From Paludibaculum fermentans_A (GTDB taxonomy: Bacteria > Acidobacteriota > Terriglobia > Bryobacterales > Bryobacteraceae): a DNA stretch of 64,000 nt. Below the pieces are notes generated by a model, which was not told where the DNA came from, made no database searches, and worked only from the letters and a program-made list of their open reading frames with translations. Below, one piece after another: positions 35,249 to 42,184 of the stretch. Each line of letters opens with the position of its first letter. Positions within the stretch are counted from its first letter, which is position 1. The stretch covers positions 124,001 through 188,000 of the forward strand of contig NZ_JBPJAQ010000004.1 of NCBI RefSeq assembly GCF_051172195.1, read 5' to 3'. A program made the position numbers and the translations under genes.

Positions 35249-35442
35249 CATAGGATGGGAAGCTGAGACGCATACGCGTCACCGGACCCCACACGAACTG
35301 ACGCGGAGCGGATCGCCACCCCGGATTTGCAGGATACACTCCCAGTCCTCTACAATTGCCCCAGGCTCAAGTCGGTTGGACTCTTGAGTCGGGTCGTAAC
35401 CCTCTTGCTCTCGACCCCGGCCACAGATTGCTTCCGGACAAG

Positions 35443-35895
35443 CTATGCGCCCGAGGATGAAGGACGCCACACCTGCACGCCTCCGAAGTGGCGCACAAAT
35501 ACTATCCAGCTGAATGTTTCGTCGAACAGTTCTATATCATCCGCGCTCGGGTACCACACATCATAAAAATGCTTAATTAGGTCTTCCGTTTGGAAGCGGT
35601 CGATCTCCCGAAGCGGCCCCCATTCCACATAAATCGTTGGCCTCGGGACAACGCCACATTTTTCAAATACCTGACTCAAGTCGATTTCCTGTTTGTCAAG
35701 GTCCACGCCGGCTAGCGGTTTGGATTGTTGCAGGATATGCGTAAGGACCACTTGAGGCGGCCCTTCTGGACGGCCAGCGCTGGAGAGTAATCTATCTATT
35801 ACCTCTCGCTCCTGGTCTTCAGTCAACGACGCGAACTGAGGCGGCAAGGCGCCAGGATTCTTTCGTAAAAGACTTTCGATCTTAAAGAACTCCAT
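35443..35895 (-). CDS. predicted immunity protein for the orphan RHS tip
   Basis: 150 residues, soluble and acidic, with no signal peptide and no family I can name. Its ATG (35893-35895) directly adjoins the stop of the RHS tip gene, the arrangement of toxin-immunity pairs. Segments such as EIDRFQTEDLIKHFYDVWYP and FSWIVFVRHFGGVQVW suggest a small alpha/beta protein. Base composition is less GC-rich than the neighbouring housekeeping genes, consistent with horizontal exchange. Immunity is inferred only from position and size. Confidence 0.6.
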   Translation of the reverse strand: MEFFKIESLLRKNPGALPPQFASLTEDQEREVIDRLLSSAGRPEGPPQVVLTHILQQSKPLAGVDLDKQEIDLSQVFEKCGVVPRPTIYVEWGPLREIDRFQTEDLIKHFYDVWYPSADDIELFDETFSWIVFVRHFGGVQVWRPSSSGA

Positions 35896-36828
35896 CTATT
35901 GACTCCCCTCAGGTTTGCCAACAGGGACAGCGCCTTTGTTCCTTTTCCCTTTTGTAAAGTCCCACCAGTTGAAGTGTGTCTGAGTCTCGGGAGTACCTTG
36001 TTTGGCATTAGGATGTGCAGGATCAAGCCGATACCCTGTTTTTTTGTTGCCGGCCTGTGGACCCCCAAACTTGACCGGTTCACCCTTCGGCTGCTTTCCA
36101 ACTTCAGCATGAACTTTGCCCAGCGCTTCCTTGTGATCGCTCAGGCTTGGCTTTGAACTTGAAAACGCTGCATTTGCAAGGTGCCCACCCGCAACGGTTG
36201 CTGTCACGGTTCCATGGGCTGCGACTGCCGCACCCGAGGCTGGGACAAGGACACCGACGCCCGTTGCCGCGGCTGGTGATGTTACGATGGTCTCAGCCCC
36301 GCCGCCCAGAGCTTCGAGTGTGCCGGTAATAGTTGCGACGGCATCGCCGATTGCCTGGCCTCTCTGAAAATCTCCATTTCCCCCATCAATGCGACCTCCG
36401 CCAGCGGTGTCGTCGCTCGTGAATGCGTTTATCGCGCGCTTAACGTAGTCCCAAAAGTCATGCCCATCCGGATCGATGTAGCGAAGCGGGTTGTTCCGAA
36501 CGTAAACATACTTGTTCAAAGTCTGCGGGTCGGTGATGTCCGCGTACGGCAAGGGGCCAGGTTGGCCGACCTGCTGGCCGGTGAATGGATCTACGATGCC
36601 GCCGGTAAACTCGTCTGACGACGTGAACCTCCCCTGCGCCCCACTGTAGTACCTCGCCCCAAAGGAATCCAACCCCGTCTCCGCATCCCGTTCTTTGCCG
36701 GTGGAATGCGGCGTGGACGGTGTACCCTCCGGCCGAAGTTCGCGGGACGGGTACGTCATAGCCGTGGATTGGACGGCCACGCGCAGCACTTGCGCGTTTT
36801 CGACACCGCGCCAAGCTGTCCTACCCAT
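35896..36828 (-). CDS. orphan RHS C-terminal fragment with a toxin-like tip
   Basis: 310 residues. Residues 43-122 are the end of an RHS core: TGKERDAETGLDSFGARYYS, GRFTSSDEF, TLNKYVYVRNNPLRYIDPDG, the hallmark preceding variable toxin tips. No RHS repeats precede it, and the first 40 residues are not RHS-like, so this is a displaced tip rather than a full protein. The tip (123-310) has a Gly/Ala-rich hydrophobic middle and a basic end with GYRLDPAHPNAKQG, THFNWWDFTKGKRNKG. The His/Trp/Asp/Lys-rich end suggests a nuclease-like toxin, but no family is claimed. The ATG has no strong ribosome-binding site, so it may be a silent recombination donor. Confidence 0.72.
   Translation of the reverse strand: MGRTAWRGVENAQVLRVAVQSTAMTYPSRELRPEGTPSTPHSTGKERDAETGLDSFGARYYSGAQGRFTSSDEFTGGIVDPFTGQQVGQPGPLPYADITDPQTLNKYVYVRNNPLRYIDPDGHDFWDYVKRAINAFTSDDTAGGGRIDGGNGDFQRGQAIGDAVATITGTLEALGGGAETIVTSPAAATGVGVLVPASGAAVAAHGTVTATVAGGHLANAAFSSSKPSLSDHKEALGKVHAEVGKQPKGEPVKFGGPQAGNKKTGYRLDPAHPNAKQGTPETQTHFNWWDFTKGKRNKGAVPVGKPEGSQ
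36455..36704. repeat. RHS core-end DNA repeat, copy in the orphan tip
   Basis: This stretch is clearly similar to 37850-38060 in the main RHS gene; a 20-base block around GCATCCCGTTCTTTGCCGGT is identical. Such conserved blocks let displaced tips recombine onto the main gene. Confidence 0.75.
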
Positions 36829-36853
36829 GCAGCTTCAATCATGAACGCGTCTG

Positions 36854-37291
36854 TCACCTTTTCCCCTGTGCCCTGGAAGCCAGCAGTTCCACTACTTTCG
36901 ATAGCTCCGCCATGTGCCGATTAGCGGTGAGAGAAGATCCGTCCGTGAATCGCACATCCACTTTCTGGTGACTTTGGACCGCGGTGGCAATATCCGCATA
37001 GCTGTGCCGGACCGTGCGGAACGGACCGCGGCAGAGGATGCCGTCCTTCGTGAAGCAGATTCGGGTCCTCCAGATCACCAGTAGCAATCCACCGACTAGA
37101 AGCGAGAACAGAACAGCTGTGATGGTGAACATAGGTTCAGCGTCAGCAGGTCCGCTCAAGTCTGTGAGGGCAGCGCCAGCCACAATAGCAGTTGCCGCGG
37201 CAGCAAGCGCAGAGAGCGCAAGCCTGAATGGAGTGCCGTACCGAGCATCAAAGGACTCGGGGGCGGGACCGGAGCCAGGTAATCCCTTCAC
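36854..37291 (-). CDS. membrane protein with PH-like domain, predicted immunity protein
   Basis: 145 residues: two transmembrane helices (about 23-45 LALSALAAAATAIVAGAAL, and 54-76 FTITAVLFSLLVGGLLLVI) followed by a cytoplasmic domain like bacterial PH domains (ICFTKDGILCRGPFRTVRHS and VDVRFTDGSSLTANRHM). Its start overlaps the RHS stop by four bases, so it is translationally coupled to the toxin and probably neutralises it. A membrane location suits a toxin that acts on or crosses membranes. Function is inferred from context. Confidence 0.62.
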   Translation of the reverse strand: MKGLPGSGPAPESFDARYGTPFRLALSALAAAATAIVAGAALTDLSGPADAEPMFTITAVLFSLLVGGLLLVIWRTRICFTKDGILCRGPFRTVRHSYADIATAVQSHQKVDVRFTDGSSLTANRHMAELSKVVELLASRAQGKR

Positions 37292-38592
37292 GGTTGCTGC
37301 TCTTCCTTCGGCTTCAGGACTGCACCGACAGGAGACTTCACGACGGTTCGCTGTACGGCAGCAGCGGCCGTAGCTTGATTATTGATGCTTTGCTGCGCGG
37401 CCCCAGCCTGGGCTTCGCGCTTCGCGATCTTGGCAGGATCACCGGATTCAACAGCTTGTTTCAAGAGGCTCTCAGCTCTGGTTGTCGCCTGCTTTGATGT
37501 GGCAGCTATACTGTCCTTGGCCAACTCTTTCGCGGCCCCTCCCACTAACCCAGTCGCCACCCCAGTGAGCACATCGACCGTTACGGCCTTCTTATCGAGC
37601 ACCTTCGTCCTAGAATCCCCGTCTATCGCCCTCTCCGTCGCTCCGCCCACAACACTGGCGGCGGTGTAGGCTCCAGCGGTCCCCAACAGCCCTAACCCAC
37701 CGGTGGCCGCGACCGTACCGCCGAAGATCGCGCCATTCACGCCCTTTGCATTGACCTTTTGAAGGTCAATGTTTTCTCCCTTGATCCACTGCCTACCCAA
37801 TTCAAAGCCTGCACCTGCCAAGTATCCACCTCCGGACCCTGCCACAATGTGCCAGAAGTGCCCATCAGGATCGTTTCTCGCAAGGGGATTATTGCGAACG
37901 TAACCGTACAAATTGAGCGTCTGGGGATCGCCCAAGTCAGCATACGGTATCGGCTCGGGATCCTCCGACCAGTCCGGTGATGTGAATCTCCCCTGCGCCG
38001 CACTGAAGTAGCGAGCCCCGAAGTAATCGAGTCCGGTCTCGGCATCCCGTTCTTTGCCGGTGAACCGCACCCTCTGCCAGTCCGCGTCCGCGGCCGCCTT
38101 GGTTTGGTAGCCCAGTGCTGCCGTGCGATTCGTGGTGTCCGCCTCTATTTCCTGTCCAAAGGGGAAGTCATCGGTTCTCGATCGCACTGTACCACTGTTG
38201 GACCTCATCAGGCGCGTGCTGCCCAGATGATCCGGGATCAGATACTGACGGCCGCTCGCGGTTGAACCTGCGCCATATTCCTGCGCCAAGCCGCCCTGTG
38301 CGTCATACACGTACACTATGGTCGCACCGCTCACAGTCCGCTTGACCCGGTACCCCTCTCCGTCGTACTCGGCGGACCTTGTTCCGCTTGCGCTGGTCCT
38401 GCCGCTCAGCATCCGATTCTCTCCATCGTACGCCAAGTCGACAGGATCGCCACTCGATGCGGGGAGGGATCCGTTGCCGGCAGCATCGACACCAGAAGCG
38501 GCCCATTGGTTCTTCCCCGCAGTTTGCAGGCTCACAGGATCCGGGTACTTCGTCAGCAACCCCGTCACCAGTGAAGTGATGTCCTGCGCCAC
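37288..38592 (-). CDS. RHS-repeat toxin C-terminal half, 5' truncated remnant
   Basis: 434 residues from a GTG. Residues 50-150 contain RHS/YD repeats (VDLAYDGENRMLSGR, AEYDGEGYRVKR, YVYDAQGGLAQEYG, LIPDHLGSTRLM). The RHS core end follows: FTGKERDAETGLDYFGARYF, GRFTSPDW, LYGYVRNNPLARNDPDG (about 177-244). The variable tip (245-434) is Gly/Ala-rich with possible membrane-spanning segments, then a charged helical tail. Complete RHS proteins exceed 1000 residues, so most repeats are missing upstream. A stretch in another frame at 38628-38654 reads YPQDQFGNR, typical of an RHS repeat, suggesting a frameshift near 38620. Confidence 0.75.
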   Translation of the reverse strand: MAQDITSLVTGLLTKYPDPVSLQTAGKNQWAASGVDAAGNGSLPASSGDPVDLAYDGENRMLSGRTSASGTRSAEYDGEGYRVKRTVSGATIVYVYDAQGGLAQEYGAGSTASGRQYLIPDHLGSTRLMRSNSGTVRSRTDDFPFGQEIEADTTNRTAALGYQTKAAADADWQRVRFTGKERDAETGLDYFGARYFSAAQGRFTSPDWSEDPEPIPYADLGDPQTLNLYGYVRNNPLARNDPDGHFWHIVAGSGGGYLAGAGFELGRQWIKGENIDLQKVNAKGVNGAIFGGTVAATGGLGLLGTAGAYTAASVVGGATERAIDGDSRTKVLDKKAVTVDVLTGVATGLVGGAAKELAKDSIAATSKQATTRAESLLKQAVESGDPAKIAKREAQAGAAQQSINNQATAAAAVQRTVVKSPVGAVLKPKEEQQP

Positions 38593-38689
38593 CTGCGGAA
38601 CTCCTGTGGCGGGAGATGGACTACTGCTCGGTTCCCAAATTGGTCTTGCGGATAAACCATCTCCTTGGTGTTGATCTGGAATTCTCCAT

Positions 38690-39060
38690 GATTCAGTGGA
38701 TTGATCCAGCGGATGGCGTGGTTGCCATTGGGTTCGCGGAGGGGTGATGCCTCGGGCAGGTCAGGCTTATGAGGCCAATTCCTTCTGATGTTCCCGTTGA
38801 TGGGAAACTGGGGGGCGGAAGGCCGGCACGACTGCCGGCCCGCAAGCCTGGGGGCATACCCCACGGAGGAGGGGCTCTGATTGGGTTTGGGGGCTTTGGG
38901 TGGACTGGGGTTGTGGTTTCGGAGAAGATGGCCGGCACGATTGCCGGCCCGCAAGCGTGGGCGCTTGCCCCACGGAAGAGGGCGGTTGCCCCACGGATGA
39001 GGGCGGTTGCCCCACGGATGAGGGGATTTCGGCTGGTTGGCGGTGATCTGGAATACTCCG
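38690..39060. repeat. dispersed REP-like repeat, copy 1 (two hairpin pairs)
   Basis: This fills the 533-base gap 38593-39125. Hairpin one: GGCCGGCA (38821-38828) with TGCCGGCC (38833-38840), loop CGAC. Hairpin two: GGCCGGCA (38930-38937) with TGCCGGCC (38942-38949), loop CGAT, followed directly by GCAAGCG (38951-38957) with CGCTTGC (38962-38968), loop TGGG. GTTGCCCCACGGATGAGG is then repeated in tandem. The whole block recurs at 47670-47995, and a TGATCTGGAAT-type segment occurs at both of its edges (about 38670 and 39042). Confidence 0.8.
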
Positions 39061-39125
39061 CGATGCGGGGGATTGCTCCGGGGGATAGCCGCGAGACCGG
39101 TACAGACGTTGAGCCGGTCTCCTGT

Positions 39126-39749
39126 CTAGAGCAAGCCGGCCTCGCGCCGGTAGTATTGGCGGGCCTTATTGCGGTTGCCACAGTCCGCCATGCTGCACCA
39201 CCGCCTCTTGCGGGCGTTGGAACGGTCCAAGAAGAGCCAGCCGCAGCCTGCATCTTCGCATTGACGGACCAAACCGTGGGCATCCGAGGTAAGAAGATCG
39301 GTTGCTGCCACTAGGACGGGATGGAGGAGATAGTCTGTACACCGCGCAGCAGGCCGCCAAGTCCAGCGAACATCCGCTCCCTGCAGGGCCAAACAGCGCT
39401 TGGCGCAACAATCGTGCAACGCATTCCCAACCTGGGCCAGTGTGTCTGCCGGGATCGGGTCATCGATTGCGATTGCATGGAAAACCGCAAACAGTTGTTC
39501 GCGGACTGCGCGGATGCGCCGCAGTGCCGCGGTCCCCATCAGGGGACAAGAGTGGATTGCAGCCCGATCCGGCAACTGAGCCTCGCTCGCCCACTGGCGC
39601 ACCTCCGCGGCACATTGCAGATGGTCGATCTTCTTCCCGGGATCCGCTCGATATGCGACCGTGTTCACGAAATCGAGGGCAAGGTTTCCGGCGACAAATT
39701 GATATGTGTAATGGCCGGTGTCCATGACGGCCGTCACATCTAACCGCAT
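39126..39749 (-). CDS. CGNR zinc-finger protein (ABATE domain), predicted transcription factor
   Basis: 207 residues. The N-terminal ABATE domain begins YQFVAGNLALDFVNTVAYR. The C-terminal zinc finger gives the family its name: CEDAGCGWLFLDRS, RRWCSMADCGNRNKARQYYRR (four Cys and CGNR). Members bind DNA and are linked to stress responses in actinobacteria. The gene is divergent from a jelly-roll/membrane gene, and the 38-base interval is packed with TAACCGT/ACGGTTA half-sites, a likely operator. A TAAAAT box 7 bases before the ATG at 39749 suggests a leaderless mRNA; ATG 39725 is an alternative. Confidence 0.85.
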   Translation of the reverse strand: MRLDVTAVMDTGHYTYQFVAGNLALDFVNTVAYRADPGKKIDHLQCAAEVRQWASEAQLPDRAAIHSCPLMGTAALRRIRAVREQLFAVFHAIAIDDPIPADTLAQVGNALHDCCAKRCLALQGADVRWTWRPAARCTDYLLHPVLVAATDLLTSDAHGLVRQCEDAGCGWLFLDRSNARKRRWCSMADCGNRNKARQYYRREAGLL

Positions 39750-39762
39750 GATCCGATTTTAC

Positions 39763-39807
39763 ACGGTTATGTTAGTCTAACCGTATAATGGCCGAGTATA
39801 CGGTTAG
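39763..39807. promoter_or_regulatory. divergent operator with palindromic half-sites
   Basis: CTAACCGTATA (39777-39787) and TATACGGTTAG (39797-39807) form a perfect 11-bp inverted repeat with a 9-base spacer that contains the ATG of the rightward gene. A further ACGGTTA (39763-39769) pairs with TAACCGT (39778-39784), and TAACCGC occurs at 39741. A TATAAT box (39784-39789) lies inside the palindrome. Binding by the CGNR protein is inferred. Confidence 0.6.
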
Positions 39808-41098
39808 GACGCCAGCGACCTCAAGCGATGCAACACAACGCAAACTGATCGCCGGCATTGTGATCACGACGCTGATGGCAGTGGCCATCGTGACCGCCGA
39901 CCTGGCGAGCGGCGGCCGCCCTGATCCGCCGGCGCTGCGCGCCGCGGCTGTGCTCCTCGATGGTTCCTGGCGATTCCAGACCGGCGATGACCCACACTGG
40001 GCAGACGTCCATGCGGATGATCGCAGTTGGGAGACGGTCGATCTGACCGCCTTGCCGGGTAGCCACGATGGCGACGTGGGCCTGCCCGACTACGTAGGCG
40101 GGTGGATGGCGCACGGTCATCCCGGCTATCACGGCTACGCCTGGTACCGGCGCGCGGTGATGGTGCCGGCCGGACGCGCGGCGTGGGAGATCCTGGGGCC
40201 GACCCTCGTCGAGGACGGCTACGAGCTTTATTGGAACGGCCGCTTGTTGGGCGGGTCGGGCCGGCTGGGCCCAGCTCCGCGCCTCACCGGCACTCGGCCG
40301 CTGCGGTTCGCCCTTCCCGCGGATGCGGCGGGCACCCGTGGCGTGATCGCTGTCCGCGCGTACATGCGGCCCGGGTCTGGTGGCAGCGCGGACGGCGGCG
40401 GCCTGCACAGCGCGCCGATACTGGCTCCGCGGCCGGTAAGCGAAGCGCTCCACCGCGTGCAATGGGCTCGCACCATCGCCGGTTATATCGTTGACGTGAT
40501 AGAGCCGGCCGTTATGTTCGCGGTCATTGGCTTGGCACTCTGGTGCTGGTCCCGCAGCAGCCACAAGAGTTTCCTGATCCTTGCCTGCATTGCGCTGGCG
40601 CTCATGGCCGAGAGGCGGCTCAACAATGCGCTCGTAGCCTGGACCGATCTGTTGGACCTGGCTACCTATGCGTGGCTGGCCTCCGTGATGTGGGTGCCGA
40701 TGGTGGCGGCCTGGACGCTGGCCTGGAACCGTTGGGGCCTGCGTCCGTGGCGCAGCATCGATGTGTTGGCTGTCGTGCTGGCGGTCGCAGGGGCCCTCGG
40801 CGCCGTGACTCATGCGGCGAGTGTCAGCAGCGGCAGCCGGCTGGGGTCGATCGCGGTGCTGGTCGTGATCGGCGCGCGCATTGCCCGCACGGGACCAAGG
40901 CGGATCCTGGCGCTTGGCACGTTGGCCTCGATTATGGCTGCGTTATTCGGCGGCGAGCTGCTCGATCCGATGGGTGTACCGGGCATCTGGTTTCCGTTCG
41001 GCATCGGTGTGTCGCGGACACAGTATGTTTACGCGATGGCTGTCCCGTTGCTAGCCTTTCTGATCGTACGAACCTTGCCTTCCGAAGAGAATGCATAG
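39788..41098 (+). CDS. jelly-roll sensor domain plus multi-helix membrane protein
   Basis: 436 residues. One helix near residues 20-40 (LIAGIVITTLMAVAIVTADL) anchors an outer beta-sandwich (about 50-225) like the N-terminal sugar-binding domain of GH2 enzymes (LLDGSWRFQTGDD, YHGYAWYRRAVMV, YELYWNGRLLGG). Seven or so helices follow (about 235-430), a 7TMR-DISM-like arrangement. In Acidobacteria such proteins often continue into a phosphatase or kinase output domain; here the chain stops after the last helix (RTLPSEENA). The start is uncertain because the ATG lies within a TATAAT box; GTG 39860 is another option. Its last part is duplicated at 43695-43922. Confidence 0.65.
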   Translation: MAEYTVRTPATSSDATQRKLIAGIVITTLMAVAIVTADLASGGRPDPPALRAAAVLLDGSWRFQTGDDPHWADVHADDRSWETVDLTALPGSHDGDVGLPDYVGGWMAHGHPGYHGYAWYRRAVMVPAGRAAWEILGPTLVEDGYELYWNGRLLGGSGRLGPAPRLTGTRPLRFALPADAAGTRGVIAVRAYMRPGSGGSADGGGLHSAPILAPRPVSEALHRVQWARTIAGYIVDVIEPAVMFAVIGLALWCWSRSSHKSFLILACIALALMAERRLNNALVAWTDLLDLATYAWLASVMWVPMVAAWTLAWNRWGLRPWRSIDVLAVVLAVAGALGAVTHAASVSSGSRLGSIAVLVVIGARIARTGPRRILALGTLASIMAALFGGELLDPMGVPGIWFPFGIGVSRTQYVYAMAVPLLAFLIVRTLPSEENA

Positions 41099-41155
41099 AT
41101 GGGCGACGGGGCGGTGTTTCGCAGTTGATGTCGCGATATCGTCGTGCGACAGACG
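40871..41155 (+). repeat. 285-bp direct repeat, left copy
   Basis: Aligns without gaps to 43695-43979 (offset 2824), covering the 3' end of the membrane gene, its stop codon and the ATGGGCGA-GGGGCGGTGTTT stretch after it. The identity visible by eye is high up to about 41120 and fades beyond. Confidence 0.88.
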
Positions 41156-41405
41156 CTGACCTCCGGGGCCGGATCGAATACACAGTTCAGAATCGCGATG
41201 GACAAACCGGATAGCGAAGTGCGTTTCATCAGGTGCTCCATGAAAGCGATTGCACTGACAGGCGCCCCGTTCCACTCTCGACCACCGGGCCCTGCATGGC
41301 TGTAGAAAGCTCAAAATGCGACTTATGGATGCCGCCGGAACTACACCGGAGTGGATACCCATCATGCAATCGCTTTCATCAATTTTCTAGTAGAATAGGC
41401 CCAAT
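41099..41405. other. intergenic region with repeat end and inverted-repeat element
   Basis: This 307-base gap holds the non-coding end of the direct repeat and the 140-bp inverted-repeat element. An AAAATTGATG-like AT-rich stretch before 41406 may contain the promoter of the next gene, but no clear -35/-10 pair is seen. Confidence 0.5.
41240..41379. mobile_element. 140-bp element with 15-bp perfect terminal inverted repeats (MITE-like)
   Basis: ATGAAAGCGATTGCA (41240-41254) and TGCAATCGCTTTCAT (41365-41379) are exact reverse complements enclosing 110 bases without a gene. No target-site duplication is obvious at the ends. It could be a MITE, or a large regulatory stem-loop before the downstream gene. 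Confidence 0.5.
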
Positions 41406-42140
41406 ATGAACACGCTTCGGAAAATGGCGCTGTGCGCCCTGTGCTGTTTTGCGTTTCACGTCGCCGCTCAGGTACCCGCCCCTACCAAGACAGGCTCCCC
41501 CGCCGCGCCAGGCACTGCCCCGCGCACCACCATCGCGCCCTACTTCCAGCCGGCATCGTCTTCGCCCTCGGCGCCGGACGCCGACGGATTCCTTCGACGC
41601 TGGCTCCTGCTCGAGCCGATCAAGAAACCAAACCGCACCAACACCGTGTTCACCGACAGCTACGTGCGGAACGCCTTCGCTACCGAGTACTTTCCCAACC
41701 AGTTCACCGTCGTTCCGCGCGACGGCGACAAGGTGACGGTTGCCGGAGAGGAACTCGCCTGGCACGCACTGGATTCCACAAACTTCAACGTCAAGCTGTT
41801 TCGCTTCGCCCATGGCCTCAACAAGCCCACTTATGGCGTCATCTTCTGGGCCGTCACGGTCGTCAATAGTCCGCGTGAGATTCAGAACGCCCGCCTGGCC
41901 GCGGGGTCCAATGCAGCCTCAATCTGGTGGTTCAACGGGAAGGAAACGGTCGACCTCTTTACCGACCGTCGCATGGTGATGGATGATGTCGTTTCCAAAC
42001 GCCTCACCATCCACAAGGGCCGGAACATCCTCCGCGGCGCCGTCATCAACGGTCCAGGCATGAGCGATTTCTGCGTTCGCTTTGTCGACGCGAATGGCCA
42101 GCCCATCAAGGGCCTCACGATCACCCTTGCTGGAGAATGA
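41406..42140 (+). CDS. secreted protein of unknown function upstream of GH43
   Basis: 244 residues with signal peptide MNTLRKMALCALCCFAFHVAAQ, a Pro/Ala-rich linker (about 25-55) and a single globular domain. Segments such as FLRRWLLLEPIKKPNRTNTV, VTVAGEELAWHALDS, IWWFNGKETVDLFTDRRMVM and KGRNILRGAVINGPGMSDFC suggest a beta-sandwich like the PA14/esterase-associated 'acetyl xylan esterase' accessory domains of soil bacteria, but I cannot name the family. Its TGA overlaps a possible ATG of the GH43 gene, so the two are co-translated. A role in arabinan or xylan handling is inferred from that neighbour. Confidence 0.7.
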   Translation: MNTLRKMALCALCCFAFHVAAQVPAPTKTGSPAAPGTAPRTTIAPYFQPASSSPSAPDADGFLRRWLLLEPIKKPNRTNTVFTDSYVRNAFATEYFPNQFTVVPRDGDKVTVAGEELAWHALDSTNFNVKLFRFAHGLNKPTYGVIFWAVTVVNSPREIQNARLAAGSNAASIWWFNGKETVDLFTDRRMVMDDVVSKRLTIHKGRNILRGAVINGPGMSDFCVRFVDANGQPIKGLTITLAGE

Positions 42141-42184
42141 TCATCGTGCCGCTTTCGTCATCCTTGTTTCATCACGGAGCTCTT

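Larger units (their letters stand above)
33433..35442. other. 2.0-kb region without credible genes
   Basis: Open frames here are short, Arg/Trp/Gly/Pro-rich and mutually overlapping on both strands, with none carrying a recognisable family. The region holds the 72-bp tandem repeat (33750-34190), a short degenerate repeat tract (35181-35248) and otherwise GC-rich sequence in which nothing is recognised. Confidence 0.7.

Noticed and set aside
38693..39314. Open frames through the REP-like block
   Set aside because: They arise from the hairpin repeats, which are found again at 47.7-48.0 kb in non-coding context.
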